Shown: positions 1 to 9,200 of the stretch, piece by piece | Position numbering within the stretch: position 1 is the first letter of the stretch | Layout: each line of letters opens with the position of its first letter | From: Paucilactobacillus nenjiangensis | GTDB lineage: Bacteria > Bacillota > Bacilli > Lactobacillales > Lactobacillaceae | Assembly (NCBI RefSeq): GCF_005405445.1 | Contig: NZ_BJEB01000017.1 | Location: 1-35,711 of the forward strand | DNA length: 35,711 nt | Reading direction: 5' to 3' | Translations under genes and position numbers: made by a program | The notes under the pieces: model-generated | What the model saw: only the letters and a program-made list of their open reading frames with translations | Told to the model about the DNA's origin: nothing | Databases searched by the model: none

Positions 1-237
1 CCGACAACGGAGAAACTAGCAGCTTGATGTTAATGATTGTGAAATTCTAGGTCATCAGTACTTCTTGACAAAGAACCAGTAAAAATTAAAATATTGTAAC
101 TGTTTAACTTGTGAATTTCAAAAAACAATATCATACAAGATTGAAATACGTTTCAGATTCTTAATAAGTAATAATCGATATTATTATCATTTAAAATTAA
201 CAACTTTTAAGCAAATGTTTATTAACTTATTGAAAAA
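1..237. other. Left-edge intergenic region downstream of ileS
   Basis: No supported gene. Short open frames at the very edge (for example ending at 27 and 48) could be tails of a plus-strand gene, but cannot be judged. TTGACA (65-70), 16 bp and TAAAAT (87-92) form a plus-strand promoter-like pair pointing toward the ileS 3' end. Only AT-only weak hairpins (for example AATAAT/ATTATT near 169-185) follow ileS on the minus strand. Confidence 0.4.
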
Positions 238-3039
238 TTATTTTTCTAATCCTTCTGTGACTGTTTCTGGATATTCTGCCCGAACAATTGATGCACAACG
301 CGCACATAATTCTGGATAAGCATCATCCGTTCCAACATCCTTAGTTGTCATACGACAACGTTGACAAACGTCACCTTCAGCAGGTGTAACCGTCAAAGCT
401 ACTCCATCATTAAAGTCAGTTGCAGAAGCTGGTGCCTCGTCAATTGAAGCGACGTGTAAATCAGAAACTTCCAGCATTTGACGAACATTAGCATTTAATG
501 CTTCAAGCATCTTCTTGTTTGATCCAGATACATATAAATCAAGATGCGCTTCAAGTGATTTACCAATTTCTTTAGCATCACGTGCTTCTTCAAGCACCTT
601 CAACACATGTCCACGTAAGTTCATAAATGAACCCCACGCTTCAATTAATTCTGCCTCATTATCGTAATGTGTCACTTCTGGCATTTCAGATAATTGAACA
701 AATTCTTCGTCTTCCTTCAACAATGCCCAAATTTCTTCAGTTGTATGAGGAAGCACTGGTGTCAACAATTGGCTAAATGAAACCAAAATCTTATAGAAGA
801 CAGTTTGCATTGAGCGACGAGTCTTTGAATCTTCTGCATCAATATAAACAACATCTTTGGCCACGTTCATATAAAAAGCAGATAATTCAGTCGTAACAAA
901 ATTCATTAGCTTTTTATAGATGTCCAAAAACTCATTATTTTCATAATGTGCACGAATTTCTTCAACGAAAGCATTTAAACGAACCAACATGTATTGGTCA
1001 ATTGATTCTAAATCATCGTATTCAACTGTATCCTTCTTAGGATCAAAATCAGTCGTGTTAGCCATCAAGAAACGCATTGTATTACGGATTTTACGGTAAC
1101 TTTCCGAAACTTGTTTCATAATTTCCATTGAAACACGCACGTCAGCAGATGAATCAACACTCATTACCCACAAACGAATAATTTCTGCACCCATTTGTTT
1201 GATCACTTTACTTGGTTCGATTGTGTTACCAATTGACTTACTCATCTTGCGGCCTTCGCCATCAAGCGTGAAGCCTTGTGACAAGATTGACTTGTAAGGA
1301 GCTTTACCAGACACTACAACGCTGGTAATCAAACTTGAATTAAACCAGCCACGGTATTGATCTGAGCCTTCCATATACATGTCTGAAGGATAGGTTAGGT
1401 AATCACGTTCAGCCAAGACACCTTGGTGTGACGTTCCCGAATCAAACCAAACATCCATGATATCTGTTTCTTTTTTGAAAATTCCATTAGGTGAGTGTTC
1501 ATTAGTATAGCCGTCAGGTAACAAATCCTTTGCGTCCCGATCAAACCAAACATTAGAACCAAATTCACCAAACAAATCAGCCACATGGTTAATTGTCTTT
1601 TCTTCGATAATTGGAGTTCCATCTTCCGCATAGAACACTGGCAATGGCACACCCCAAACACGTTGACGTGAAATAACCCAATCGCCACGATCACGAATCA
1701 TGTTGTGAAGACGAACTTTACCCCAATCAGGTGTAAATTTAACATCATCGATAGCTGCCAAAATTTCATCACGAATCTTATCAACGGAAGCAAACCATTG
1801 ATCTGTCGCACGGAAAATGATTGGTTTTTTAGTTCTCCAATCAAATGGATAGCTATGTTCGTATGGCATATATTTTAATAGCAAACCAGCATCTTTTAAC
1901 TTATCCAAAGCAATTTGGTTAGCATCTTCATAAAAGACGCCTTCAAAATCAGGACCAGCTTCAGCAGTCAAATATCCACGATCATCAACTGGAACGAAAA
2001 CGGCTAATCCATATTTACGGCCAATATTATAATCATCTTCACCAAAGCCAGGAGCAGTATGGACAAGGCCAGTACCTGCATCAGTCGTGACAAAATCACC
2101 AAGCATAGTGACCATTTGCTTATCTGCAAGGAATGGATGTTGTGCGGTAACGTTATCAAGTTCTTTTCCCTTAACAACTTTGATAGTTTTAACATCAGAC
2201 CATTCAAATAATTCAGCACAACTATCGACCAATTCAGCTGCTAAGACATATTTGTTAGTGTCATCCCCATCATGAGTCACAATCGCGTAATCAAATTTAG
2301 CATCAATTGTGATACCCTCAGAACCTGGAATTGTCCATGGAGTAGTTGTCCAAACAACCATGTAAGTATCGGTATCAAGTACCCCTTTGCCGTCCACAAC
2401 GCGTTCGCCGTAGAAAGCCGATGGAGAAACAACATCTTTATAATCAACTTCAGCTTCAGCTAAAGCAGATTCAGATGACCATGACCAATAAACAGGTTTC
2501 TTACCACGATACAGCAGATTTTTCTTTGCAAATTGTCCAAATACTCGAATTTGAGCGGCTTCATATTTTTTTTGTAAAGTTAAATATGGATTGTCCCATT
2601 CACCAGCAACACCCAAACGTTTGAAATCTTCACGTTGTTTGTCAACTTGTTCGAGCGCATATTTACGACATAAATCACGGAATTCAGAGGTATTCATCTT
2701 TTTCCGGTCGTAACCCATTTTGGTTAATTGTTGTTCAATTGGTAGACCATGTGTATCCCATCCAGGAACGTATGGTGCACGATAACCAGACATTGACTTG
2801 TATCGAACAATCACATCTTTAGTAATTTTATTCAATGCATGGCCAATATGAATATTACCATTTGCATATGGAGGCCCATCATGTAAGACAAAAGTTGGTT
2901 TGCCTTCATTTAATTTTTGACGTTGTTCATAAACTTTGTTTTCTGCCCAAACGTTTTGACGTTCGAGTTCTTTCACTGGTAAATTTCCACGCATTGGGAA
3001 TTCAGTTTTACCAAGATTAAGTGTTTCTTTGATTCTCAT
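238..3039 (-). CDS. ileS: Isoleucyl-tRNA synthetase
   Basis: Class I aminoacyl-tRNA synthetase that charges tRNA-Ile in the cytoplasm. The 933-residue length is normal for bacterial IleS. The HIGH motif is at residues 64-67 (NIHIGH) and KMSKS at about 594-598. Between them lies the CP1 editing domain, which hydrolyses Val-tRNA-Ile (for example [10 protein letters not shown]). The C-terminus carries paired CxxC zinc motifs (CQRC and CARC). The frame stays open for 39 codons upstream, but those codons lie in the T-box leader. The ATG at 3039 directly follows a strong AAGGAGGG site and gives the expected [10 protein letters not shown] start. The gene is last in the dcw block, downstream of divIVA, and has its own T-box. 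No strong intrinsic terminator is visible after the stop. Identification is very secure. Confidence 0.98.
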   Translation of the reverse strand: MRIKETLNLGKTEFPMRGNLPVKELERQNVWAENKVYEQRQKLNEGKPTFVLHDGPPYANGNIHIGHALNKITKDVIVRYKSMSGYRAPYVPGWDTHGLPIEQQLTKMGYDRKKMNTSEFRDLCRKYALEQVDKQREDFKRLGVAGEWDNPYLTLQKKYEAAQIRVFGQFAKKNLLYRGKKPVYWSWSSESALAEAEVDYKDVVSPSAFYGERVVDGKGVLDTDTYMVVWTTTPWTIPGSEGITIDAKFDYAIVTHDGDDTNKYVLAAELVDSCAELFEWSDVKTIKVVKGKELDNVTAQHPFLADKQMVTMLGDFVTTDAGTGLVHTAPGFGEDDYNIGRKYGLAVFVPVDDRGYLTAEAGPDFEGVFYEDANQIALDKLKDAGLLLKYMPYEHSYPFDWRTKKPIIFRATDQWFASVDKIRDEILAAIDDVKFTPDWGKVRLHNMIRDRGDWVISRQRVWGVPLPVFYAEDGTPIIEEKTINHVADLFGEFGSNVWFDRDAKDLLPDGYTNEHSPNGIFKKETDIMDVWFDSGTSHQGVLAERDYLTYPSDMYMEGSDQYRGWFNSSLITSVVVSGKAPYKSILSQGFTLDGEGRKMSKSIGNTIEPSKVIKQMGAEIIRLWVMSVDSSADVRVSMEIMKQVSESYRKIRNTMRFLMANTTDFDPKKDTVEYDDLESIDQYMLVRLNAFVEEIRAHYENNEFLDIYKKLMNFVTTELSAFYMNVAKDVVYIDAEDSKTRRSMQTVFYKILVSFSQLLTPVLPHTTEEIWALLKEDEEFVQLSEMPEVTHYDNEAELIEAWGSFMNLRGHVLKVLEEARDAKEIGKSLEAHLDLYVSGSNKKMLEALNANVRQMLEVSDLHVASIDEAPASATDFNDGVALTVTPAEGDVCQRCRMTTKDVGTDDAYPELCARCASIVRAEYPETVTEGLEK

Positions 3040-3088
3040 TTGGAACCCTCCTTGAATTATGTAGACAATACGATTGAAATTGATGGCA

Positions 3089-3320
3089 ATAAAAAAATCC
3101 CCATCCGCAAGGGACGAAGATTCGTGGTACCACCCAAATTTAGAATTAATTAGCAATTCTCTTAGATCATTTCTTAACGGTGATGAACCGCTTATACTTA
3201 ATATCAGTATAAGATTCAGAGATGATCTATCAATGACGTTTTCCTACCAACCTCACACCAATCGTTGATTCGCTTTTTAGTAACTGTCAATTGAATTGCT
3301 GTTCTCTTCAAAACTTTCAG
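3089..3320 (-). promoter_or_regulatory. T-box leader of ileS (isoleucine specific)
   Basis: Uncharged tRNA binding to this untranslated leader should favour an antiterminator and allow ileS transcription. On the minus strand the T-box core TGGGTGGTACCACGAA lies at 3121-3136. It is followed by a terminator stem ATCTTCGTCC/GGATGGGGAT and a run of seven T ending near 3089. The specifier is probably ATC (Ile) at 3224-3226, placed like the ATG in the metA T-box of this window; a second ATC at 3221-3223 and a third at 3213-3215 make the exact register uncertain. The conserved GGTGTGAGG-type Stem I segment lies just upstream. The 5' limit is approximate. Confidence 0.92.
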
Positions 3321-3339
3321 TCGTATTAAATTTTATGAA

Positions 3340-4038
3340 TTATTTTTCTGAGTCATCTGGGAAGATAACTACAGTTTGACCAGCATCAGGTGCGCTTTCG
3401 GTTGGAGCAGGAGCAACTTCAGAAGTTGCTGACGCAGCTGATTGTGCAGGTACTGATGTAAATGAGTTTACACTTTGATTTACACTGTTGTCAAGCGTCT
3501 GTCCAAGAACTTTTTGAATTTCATCAAATGAGCTGACATCAACTTCTTTTAACAACGTATCCCAATCATTACTACGAACAACTTCTAATTGAGATTCTAA
3601 CATGACTTGCAAGCGTTGACGGAAGACCATCGTTTGCTTCTTCAAGTCGTTAGTTTCAACAGTTAGTTTTGAAGTTGATTCTGCGGCTTCATGAACTACT
3701 TGGTTAGCTTTATCATTTGCTTCAGCAACGATATCAGTTGCTTGTTTTTGAGCTTCACGTAAAGTGATATCTGATTCGCGTTGTGCATTTGACTTAACCT
3801 TATCAGCAGCTTCTTGAGCTACTAAAATTGATTGGTTCAATGAATCTTTTAATTCGCTAAAATACTTCAATTTTTCTTGGTCAGACTTAACTGTTTCTTC
3901 TAATTCATGATTCCGCGTTTCTAAATCTTTCATTTCATCAATGATTTGATCTAAAAATGTGTTAACTTCGTCTGGGTTGTAACCACGCATCTTTCCAGAA
4001 AACTTTTTGGTTTGAATATCTTCAACTGAGATTGACAT
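3340..4038 (-). CDS. divIVA: DivIVA, cell-pole and septum organiser
   Basis: Coiled-coil scaffold that binds negatively curved membrane at division sites and poles. It is 232 residues. The N-terminal membrane-binding domain is canonical: FSGKMRGYNPDEVNTFLDQ at 13-31 aligns with the Bacillus motif and keeps Arg18, Gly19 and Tyr20, with Met instead of Phe at 17. Long heptad-rich helices cover about 30-170, followed by a Ser/Ala/Pro-rich tail. The ATG at 4038 is preceded by GGAGGAA; an upstream in-frame start would add 11 residues overlapping the previous gene. The gene sits 16 bp after a second DivIVA-family gene and before the ileS T-box leader. Confidence 0.95.
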   Translation of the reverse strand: MSISVEDIQTKKFSGKMRGYNPDEVNTFLDQIIDEMKDLETRNHELEETVKSDQEKLKYFSELKDSLNQSILVAQEAADKVKSNAQRESDITLREAQKQATDIVAEANDKANQVVHEAAESTSKLTVETNDLKKQTMVFRQRLQVMLESQLEVVRSNDWDTLLKEVDVSSFDEIQKVLGQTLDNSVNQSVNSFTSVPAQSAASATSEVAPAPTESAPDAGQTVVIFPDDSEK

Positions 4039-4054
4039 TGATTGGTTCCTCCGA

Positions 4055-4807
4055 TTATTTTGAAATAACAAGCGACAAATTGATCACCAATTCGTTGTCT
4101 GCATTAGTACTGGTAGAAATATCTTTAATTTTTACTGCATCTTTTTGAGTGGTTGAATCTAGCTTGTGAACCATGACCGGATAGTCTGGATCATCATCCG
4201 CCATAATGCCGATACCGATTTGTTGATCTGCCACATCGATGGCGATATTTTGTTCAACAACTGGCACCTCTTCAACGTTATCGACAACTGTTTCCGGTTC
4301 GATAATCGCCGGTTCAACTTCTTCTACTACTTTCGGTTGTGGATTAACTAACTCAACTTGTTGCTTAAAGGCATCAACAATTTCATCTTGATAAGTTGCT
4401 ACAATGACCTTTAATTTAGCTAATGAGTCGGCATGCAATTTGACCTCATTAATTTTAGCAACCACTTGATTTTTGGCAGTCGTATGCGCATCAGTCACAA
4501 TTTGGTCAGCTTCTTGATTCGCAAACCGAACTGTAACCATTGCTTGACGTCTAGCTCTTTCTTTGACTTTAACGGAATACTTCTGCGAATTCACGATTAA
4601 ATCCACGATTTCTTCCTTCATCGAGCTCAGTACAGCCAACTGACGTTTAGCATCTGTATCTTGTTGTTTCAATTCTCGATTAGTCGCTTTTAAAGCTTCT
4701 AAATCCCCCAAAATATCCGCGAAGAATTCATCAACCTGCTGATAACTGTAACCGCCTAATATTGACTTAAATCGATTATTTTTTATCTTTGGTATTGAGA
4801 AATCCAT
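4055..4807 (-). CDS. Divergent DivIVA-family paralogue
   Basis: A 250-residue protein whose N-terminus aligns without gaps to the DivIVA encoded next to it: F13, G19, Y20, V25 and the following FFADIL/FLDQII helix correspond. Positions 17-18, the membrane-contact pair (F17 R18 in Bacillus subtilis), are Leu-Gly, so the conserved Arg is missing. Coiled coil extends to about residue 170. An acidic Val/Glu/Pro-rich linker (170-210) and a final segment ending in LVINLSLVISK follow. SD is TTAGGAGGGG before ATG 4807. The gene lies between ylmH (12 bp gap) and divIVA (16 bp gap), so it is probably co-transcribed with the division genes. Inferred role: a partner or regulator of DivIVA. The specific function is unknown. 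Confidence 0.82.
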   Translation of the reverse strand: MDFSIPKIKNNRFKSILGGYSYQQVDEFFADILGDLEALKATNRELKQQDTDAKRQLAVLSSMKEEIVDLIVNSQKYSVKVKERARRQAMVTVRFANQEADQIVTDAHTTAKNQVVAKINEVKLHADSLAKLKVIVATYQDEIVDAFKQQVELVNPQPKVVEEVEPAIIEPETVVDNVEEVPVVEQNIAIDVADQQIGIGIMADDDPDYPVMVHKLDSTTQKDAVKIKDISTSTNADNELVINLSLVISK

Positions 4808-4819
4808 ATCAATCCCCTC

Positions 4820-5611
4820 CTAATTCACCGTAACTACCGACAGTTTAATCCTAACCTTACCTTTTTTTGTTGGCTGTGAACTTATTTCATCTACCCTAAT
4901 TCTACCAGCTCTTCTTACAGACAACAAATCGTGTTCAACAATCAAATAATCCGGTTTTTGAGTTTCCGCCCAATTGACCTGTGCATAACCTTTTTCAATA
5001 ACCTCTTTAGCGCGGTTGCGAGAAAAATTAAATGCCGCCGCGATGATACTATCAACTCTGACTGAACTGACCGTAGTCTCAATTGATTCCCAATCGGTTT
5101 CAGAATTGACGGTGTCGGTCATTTCCACAGGCTCTAATCGGATATTTAATTTACCAACCCGATCGACTTGTTCCTGAAAATAACTGGCCATTTGTTTTTG
5201 AACAATAATTTGCCAACGGCCCGTACCATCGGTAATGATATCCCCGAAGGTACCGCGTTCAACGCCTTGATTAAAAAGTGTCCCTAAAACTTGTCGGTGA
5301 CTTATCTCGGCAAACTTTTCTGGGTAATTGATTTCAAGTAGTTGTAACTCAAAATCATCATTTGAAGGTTCAAAATAACTTGGATAAATTAGTACCCGTT
5401 GCATTTCAGCTTCTTCGAACCCACCATAGCTTCTCATTCGCACTTCATCTTGTTGGTTAACTAAGTTTTGTGCGATATAGATTTGTCTAGGATTTAAAAA
5501 GATACTAAGTACTGGACGATATTGCAATACTGCTTGAGAAATCCAATCTGAAATATCGTCGATAATTGGTTTTTCGTCTGGTCTAAAATGTTGCTCTACA
5601 TTTAAGCTCAT
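4820..5611 (-). CDS. ylmH: YlmH family S4-domain RNA-binding protein
   Basis: 263-residue cytoplasmic protein. The C-terminal S4 RNA-binding domain (about 185-255) is recognisable from VDSIIAAAFNFSR, AKEVIEKGYAQVN and LLSVRRAGRIRV. The N-terminal two thirds match the YlmH fold found in Firmicute dcw clusters. In Bacillus, YlmH binds stalled 50S subunits and can act in ribosome-associated quality control; it is also historically linked to division by location. The ATG at 5611 is preferred because the longer GTG option at 5620 overlaps the AGGAAG ribosome binding site. Three bp separate yggT from it, suggesting coupled translation. Confidence 0.93.
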   Translation of the reverse strand: MSLNVEQHFRPDEKPIIDDISDWISQAVLQYRPVLSIFLNPRQIYIAQNLVNQQDEVRMRSYGGFEEAEMQRVLIYPSYFEPSNDDFELQLLEINYPEKFAEISHRQVLGTLFNQGVERGTFGDIITDGTGRWQIIVQKQMASYFQEQVDRVGKLNIRLEPVEMTDTVNSETDWESIETTVSSVRVDSIIAAAFNFSRNRAKEVIEKGYAQVNWAETQKPDYLIVEHDLLSVRRAGRIRVDEISSQPTKKGKVRIKLSVVTVN

Positions 5612-5623
5612 TGCGTACACTTC

Positions 5624-5908
5624 CTAATATAACGCATTCGCAACAACCGTCTGCAAAGCCCCAACCCCGTACTGTGCTAATTGCAAGACTAGCAATGCAA
5701 TTAGTGGTGAAAAGCCGATTCCACCTAGACTTGGAATAAAATCGAATAATCGAATATATGGTTCTACTAAGCGATTAATAAATACTCCGAATTTACTCTG
5801 TGATGCACCTGGAAACCATGTCATCAGTGCCCATACAACTATCAGAATCATATATAGCTGCAGCAATTGAGTCACAGCGTAAAATATGAACCCTAACAAA
5901 TTTGCCAA
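5624..5908 (-). CDS. yggT: YggT/YlmG family membrane protein
   Basis: Small 94-residue integral membrane protein with two hydrophobic segments, about 4-27 and 65-90. They flank the family-typical stretch ALMTWFPG and RLVEPYIRLFDFIPSLGGIGFSP. The family sits beside sepF in many Gram-positive genomes and is associated with membrane and division functions, but its biochemical role is unclear. The start is TTG at 5908, seven bases after AGGAG; there is no ATG near the N-terminus. It lies in the sepF-yggT-ylmH run with short spacers. Confidence 0.92.
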   Translation of the reverse strand: MANLLGFIFYAVTQLLQLYMILIVVWALMTWFPGASQSKFGVFINRLVEPYIRLFDFIPSLGGIGFSPLIALLVLQLAQYGVGALQTVVANALY

Positions 5909-5923
5909 ATTAATTCTCCTTGT

Positions 5924-6346
5924 TTACAAGTTATCTTGCTCGTGCGAGAGGTTATCAGTTAAATTACCCGATACCTCATAATTATGTGGGGTGCAGAGAA
6001 AGATTTGATCTCCAACTCGTTCAATCGCCCCATCAATAGCATATACCGTTCCATTCAAAAAATCGACGATTCGCTTCGCAGATCCTGTATCCATTTGCGT
6101 AAAGTTAACAATAATTGCCCGATTATTTAATAATTGGGTGGCAATTTCTTTAACGTCTGAATAAATACGTGGTTCAAATAAAGAAATTTTACTTGATTCG
6201 CTTGGTCGAGTGCTGTTAATAGAAACGACTTTCTTATTTCTAACTGGTGTTGAAACTTGTTCGACTGGTTCATCATAATATTCTTCATCTTCGTACTGTT
6301 CTTCAGATGTGCCAAAGAAGTTGTGTAATGAAAATTTATTTGCCAT
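5924..6346 (-). CDS. sepF: Cell division protein SepF
   Basis: 140-residue FtsZ-binding membrane anchor that forms rings and bundles FtsZ filaments. The N-terminal residues 1-12 (MANKFSLHNFFG) form the amphipathic membrane-targeting helix. An acidic Glu/Tyr-rich linker (16-30) follows, then the SepF domain (about 50-130) with EIATQLLNNRAIIVNF and RIVDFLNGTVYAIDG. I chose the ATG at 6346 because it lies nine bases after AAAGGAG; the in-frame ATG at 6355 abuts the SD. It follows ftsZ by about 95 bp. Confidence 0.95.
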   Translation of the reverse strand: MANKFSLHNFFGTSEEQYEDEEYYDEPVEQVSTPVRNKKVVSINSTRPSESSKISLFEPRIYSDVKEIATQLLNNRAIIVNFTQMDTGSAKRIVDFLNGTVYAIDGAIERVGDQIFLCTPHNYEVSGNLTDNLSHEQDNL

Positions 6347-6440
6347 GTTATTCATCTCCTTTTCTCGTAATAACTCCAAAACGAGACCAAACTCACACCG
6401 TTTGAAAAGGCCTTTGTCTGCTCCCGATTATTCAACTATT

Positions 6441-7649
6441 CTAGTAACGTTTTTTGAAAAATGGTGGTGTATCTAAACCATTATCGTCTGATTCGTTAGA
6501 GCTTGAAGCAGTATCATCACTATAGATATTAAATTCTGGTTTCTCCAATTGTTCAAATTCAGTCGTATCAGCATCATTTCGTGATGTGCTTTCTGTTGAA
6601 GTTTGAACGTCCCAATCACCAAATGGATCCTTTTTCTCTGGTTCAGCTGCTGGTTTGTCTGCAGTTGGTCGAGTTATGTGATTAGAATTCTTTTCTTTGT
6701 CAATGCCAGTAGCAATAACAGTTACTCGAACTTCATCACCCAATGATTCATCAATCGAAGTACCAAAAATAATATTCACGTCGTTGGTTGCTGCCTGTGT
6801 AACAATATCAGACGCATCTTGGGCTTCAAACAATGATAAATCTGGTCCGCCAGTAATATTCAACAATACGTTTTCTGCGCCATCAACTGAGACTTCAAGC
6901 AATGGTGAAGAAATTGCTTTTTTTGTTGCTTCAGCGGTCCGGTTTTCACCTGTTGAAGAACCAACACCCATCAAGGCAGATCCTTGGTTAGCCATAACTG
7001 TTTTAACATCAGCAAAATCCAAGTTAACATATCCTGGACTCGTAATTAAATCTGAAATACCTTGTACCCCTTGACGAAGTACATTGTCAGCAGCTTTGAA
7101 CGCTTCCATCATTGGCGTCTTTTTATCGACAATTTCTAACAGACGATTATTAGCGATGATGATTAATGTGTCAACACTAGCCTTCATTTTTGCCACACCT
7201 TCGGCGGCATATTTCCCACGCTTAGGTCCTTCAAAACTGAATGGACGTGTAACAACCCCAACCGTCAATGCACCAGAATCCTTTGCAATTTTTGCAACAA
7301 TTGGTGCTGCACCGTTACCTGTACCACCACCCATTCCGGCGGTAACAAATACCATATCTGCACCTGCAAGTGCATCTGCTAATAATTCTTCACTTTCTTC
7401 GGCAGCCTTGGCACCAATTTCAGGATTAGATCCTGCCCCTAAACCACGGGTTAATTTAGGTCCAAGTTGAATTTTTGTTTCTGCTGCAGAAGCTTCCAAG
7501 GCTTGAACGTCAGTATTAGCGACAATAAATTCAACGCCTTTCACTTGATCGGAAATCATTCTGTTGACAGCGTTGCTCCCACCACCACCAACTCCGATAA
7601 CTTTAATTTTCGCACCAAAACTTTGGTCCGCATCTATTGAATAGTCCAT
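6441..7649 (-). CDS. ftsZ: Cell division GTPase FtsZ
   Basis: Tubulin-like GTPase that polymerises into the Z ring. It is 402 residues. The N-terminal GTP-binding domain begins [16 protein letters not shown] (16-31). The tubulin signature reads GGGTGNG at 107-113, with Asn112 where many FtsZ proteins have Thr or Ser. T7-loop and C-terminal domain features follow to about 320. An acidic, Ser/Asp-rich linker (about 320-390) leads to the conserved tail [10 protein letters not shown], which binds FtsA and SepF. SD GGAGG precedes ATG 7649. It lies 25 bp after ftsA. Confidence 0.98.
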   Translation of the reverse strand: MDYSIDADQSFGAKIKVIGVGGGGSNAVNRMISDQVKGVEFIVANTDVQALEASAAETKIQLGPKLTRGLGAGSNPEIGAKAAEESEELLADALAGADMVFVTAGMGGGTGNGAAPIVAKIAKDSGALTVGVVTRPFSFEGPKRGKYAAEGVAKMKASVDTLIIIANNRLLEIVDKKTPMMEAFKAADNVLRQGVQGISDLITSPGYVNLDFADVKTVMANQGSALMGVGSSTGENRTAEATKKAISSPLLEVSVDGAENVLLNITGGPDLSLFEAQDASDIVTQAATNDVNIIFGTSIDESLGDEVRVTVIATGIDKEKNSNHITRPTADKPAAEPEKKDPFGDWDVQTSTESTSRNDADTTEFEQLEKPEFNIYSDDTASSSNESDDNGLDTPPFFKKRY

Positions 7650-7674
7650 ATTGTGATTCCTCCGTCACTATTTT

Positions 7675-9051
7675 TTAATTGAAAAAGTCATTAAAGAAGT
7701 TCTTGATACTTGCCAAACGATCTGGTTTTCCCTCATCACTTTTGGGCTTACTTTGTGTCCGTTGTGGCTCGGGCGCCTTTTGACGTGGACGACCGTTTTG
7801 CGTTTCAGCACGTGACGATTTTGCTGAATTCTTAAGAATACTTGGCCGACGACCTTCAGTAGTCTGAGCTTGTGACTTAACAGTTCCGCGTAAAGCTTGT
7901 TTGACTAGTAAATCAACCTCACTTAGGCTTGCTTCGTACTTAGTCAATGCAAATCCCTGGGTAAAACTAGGATGTCTAATCCCCATTTGATCAGGAACAT
8001 AGGCACGGACATGAACACCGAAGTATTGTTCTGCCAAATCTGTAATACCAGGTAATGCGGCAACTCCACCAGTAATAACAATTCCTCCGGGAAGTTCAAG
8101 CGCGTTGATAGTCTGTAATTTTTGGTTAATTCGTTCAAAAATTTGTTCAACACGTGCCTGGATAATTTCAGCTATATATTGTTCTGTAAACTCAACGGGC
8201 TTACTTTGACCAACAACGTCAACTGTAAAAGTATTTTCAGGTGAAACAGTATCTGAATTAGCATACCCATAGTCTCTCTTTAGCCGTTCAGCGCTAGCTA
8301 ACGAAGTATTCAAAACAACTGAGATATCTTTTGTGATATATTGTCCACCTTCTGGATCAATATAAGAATACTTCAATCGATGATCATGTATTACACTCGT
8401 TGTGCTTTGGCCTCCACCAATATCAATCACAACTGTCCCAAAATCTTTCTCCCCATCATTCAAAATTGTATCTCCAATTGCCAATGGTGATACAACTAAA
8501 TCCTTAACTTTTATTCCGGCCTTTTCTAACGCTTTTTTCGTATTATGCACAACAGTCTTAGGACCTGTGTACAAAGTTGCATGTAATTCTAATCGAACAC
8601 CAACCATCCCACGAGGATCTCTAATGTCGTTAAAGCCATCGACGATAAATTCATCGGCTTTAAGATCAATAATCTCTCTTTCGGGTGGGAGGCTTTGCAT
8701 AATTGCTTCTTTAGCAACATTAACAACATCTTGATCATTAATTTCACGTGCCTGACTTTGATCTGCAATCGTAATCATGCCGCGACTTTTTTCAATTTTT
8801 AATAGATTTGCTGGAATACCAACTACTACTTCTTCAATTGTTACGTTTGACTTTTCTTGTGCTTGGGCAACTGCCTTTTTGATTGCAGCTGCTGTCTTAT
8901 CAATATCGACAATTATTCCACGATTAAGCCCTGCAGACTGCTCACTGCCAACCCCAACAACATTTAGCTGTCCTTTTACATTTTCACAGACAATTGCTTT
9001 AATCGAGGTGGTTCCAATATCTAAGCCAACGTAGATACCTGAATTATTCAT
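7675..9051 (-). CDS. ftsA: Cell division protein FtsA
   Basis: Actin-like ATPase that tethers FtsZ to the membrane and recruits later division proteins. It is 458 residues. The phosphate-1 motif GLDIGTTSIKAIV is at 9-21, the 1C/SHS2 domain at about 85-165, and the second nucleotide motif at VIDIGGGQST. A basic, Pro/Gln-rich linker (about 385-440) precedes a C-terminal amphipathic helix RLASIKNFFNDFFN, the membrane-targeting sequence. The start ATG 9051 follows AGGAGGG. The 150-bp gap from divIB contains a candidate promoter, so ftsA-ftsZ may also be transcribed separately. Confidence 0.97.
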   Translation of the reverse strand: MNNSGIYVGLDIGTTSIKAIVCENVKGQLNVVGVGSEQSAGLNRGIIVDIDKTAAAIKKAVAQAQEKSNVTIEEVVVGIPANLLKIEKSRGMITIADQSQAREINDQDVVNVAKEAIMQSLPPEREIIDLKADEFIVDGFNDIRDPRGMVGVRLELHATLYTGPKTVVHNTKKALEKAGIKVKDLVVSPLAIGDTILNDGEKDFGTVVIDIGGGQSTTSVIHDHRLKYSYIDPEGGQYITKDISVVLNTSLASAERLKRDYGYANSDTVSPENTFTVDVVGQSKPVEFTEQYIAEIIQARVEQIFERINQKLQTINALELPGGIVITGGVAALPGITDLAEQYFGVHVRAYVPDQMGIRHPSFTQGFALTKYEASLSEVDLLVKQALRGTVKSQAQTTEGRRPSILKNSAKSSRAETQNGRPRQKAPEPQRTQSKPKSDEGKPDRLASIKNFFNDFFN

Positions 9052-9133
9052 CTACTCGGAACCCTCCTATTATTTTTTTAGTCATAAATTTGTAAGTTTT
9101 TAGCCGAATAAAAAGATACATTTAGCTATTATG

Positions 9134-9162
9134 AGTTTACCACATAACTAGCGTGTTCTGAA
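9134..9162 (-). promoter_or_regulatory. Candidate promoter of ftsA-ftsZ
   Basis: On the minus strand, TTCAGA (9157-9162), a 17-bp spacer and TAAACT (9134-9139) with an upstream TGG extended -10 lie about 85 bp before ftsA. The -35 match is poor, so the extended -10 would carry recognition. This is the only sizeable gap inside the dcw run, consistent with an internal promoter boosting ftsA/ftsZ. Confidence 0.45.
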
Positions 9163-9200
9163 AGTCAATTTACTAAATAATATACATGGTTTACTAACGC

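Noticed and set aside
3040-3156. 39-codon N-terminal extension of ileS
   Set aside because: It lies in the T-box terminator and leader, has no SD, and family members start at [10 protein letters not shown]-like sequence.
6697-7470. Plus-strand open frames opposite ftsZ
   Set aside because: Ala/Ser/Pro-rich shadow translations of a highly conserved gene, without SD or homology.
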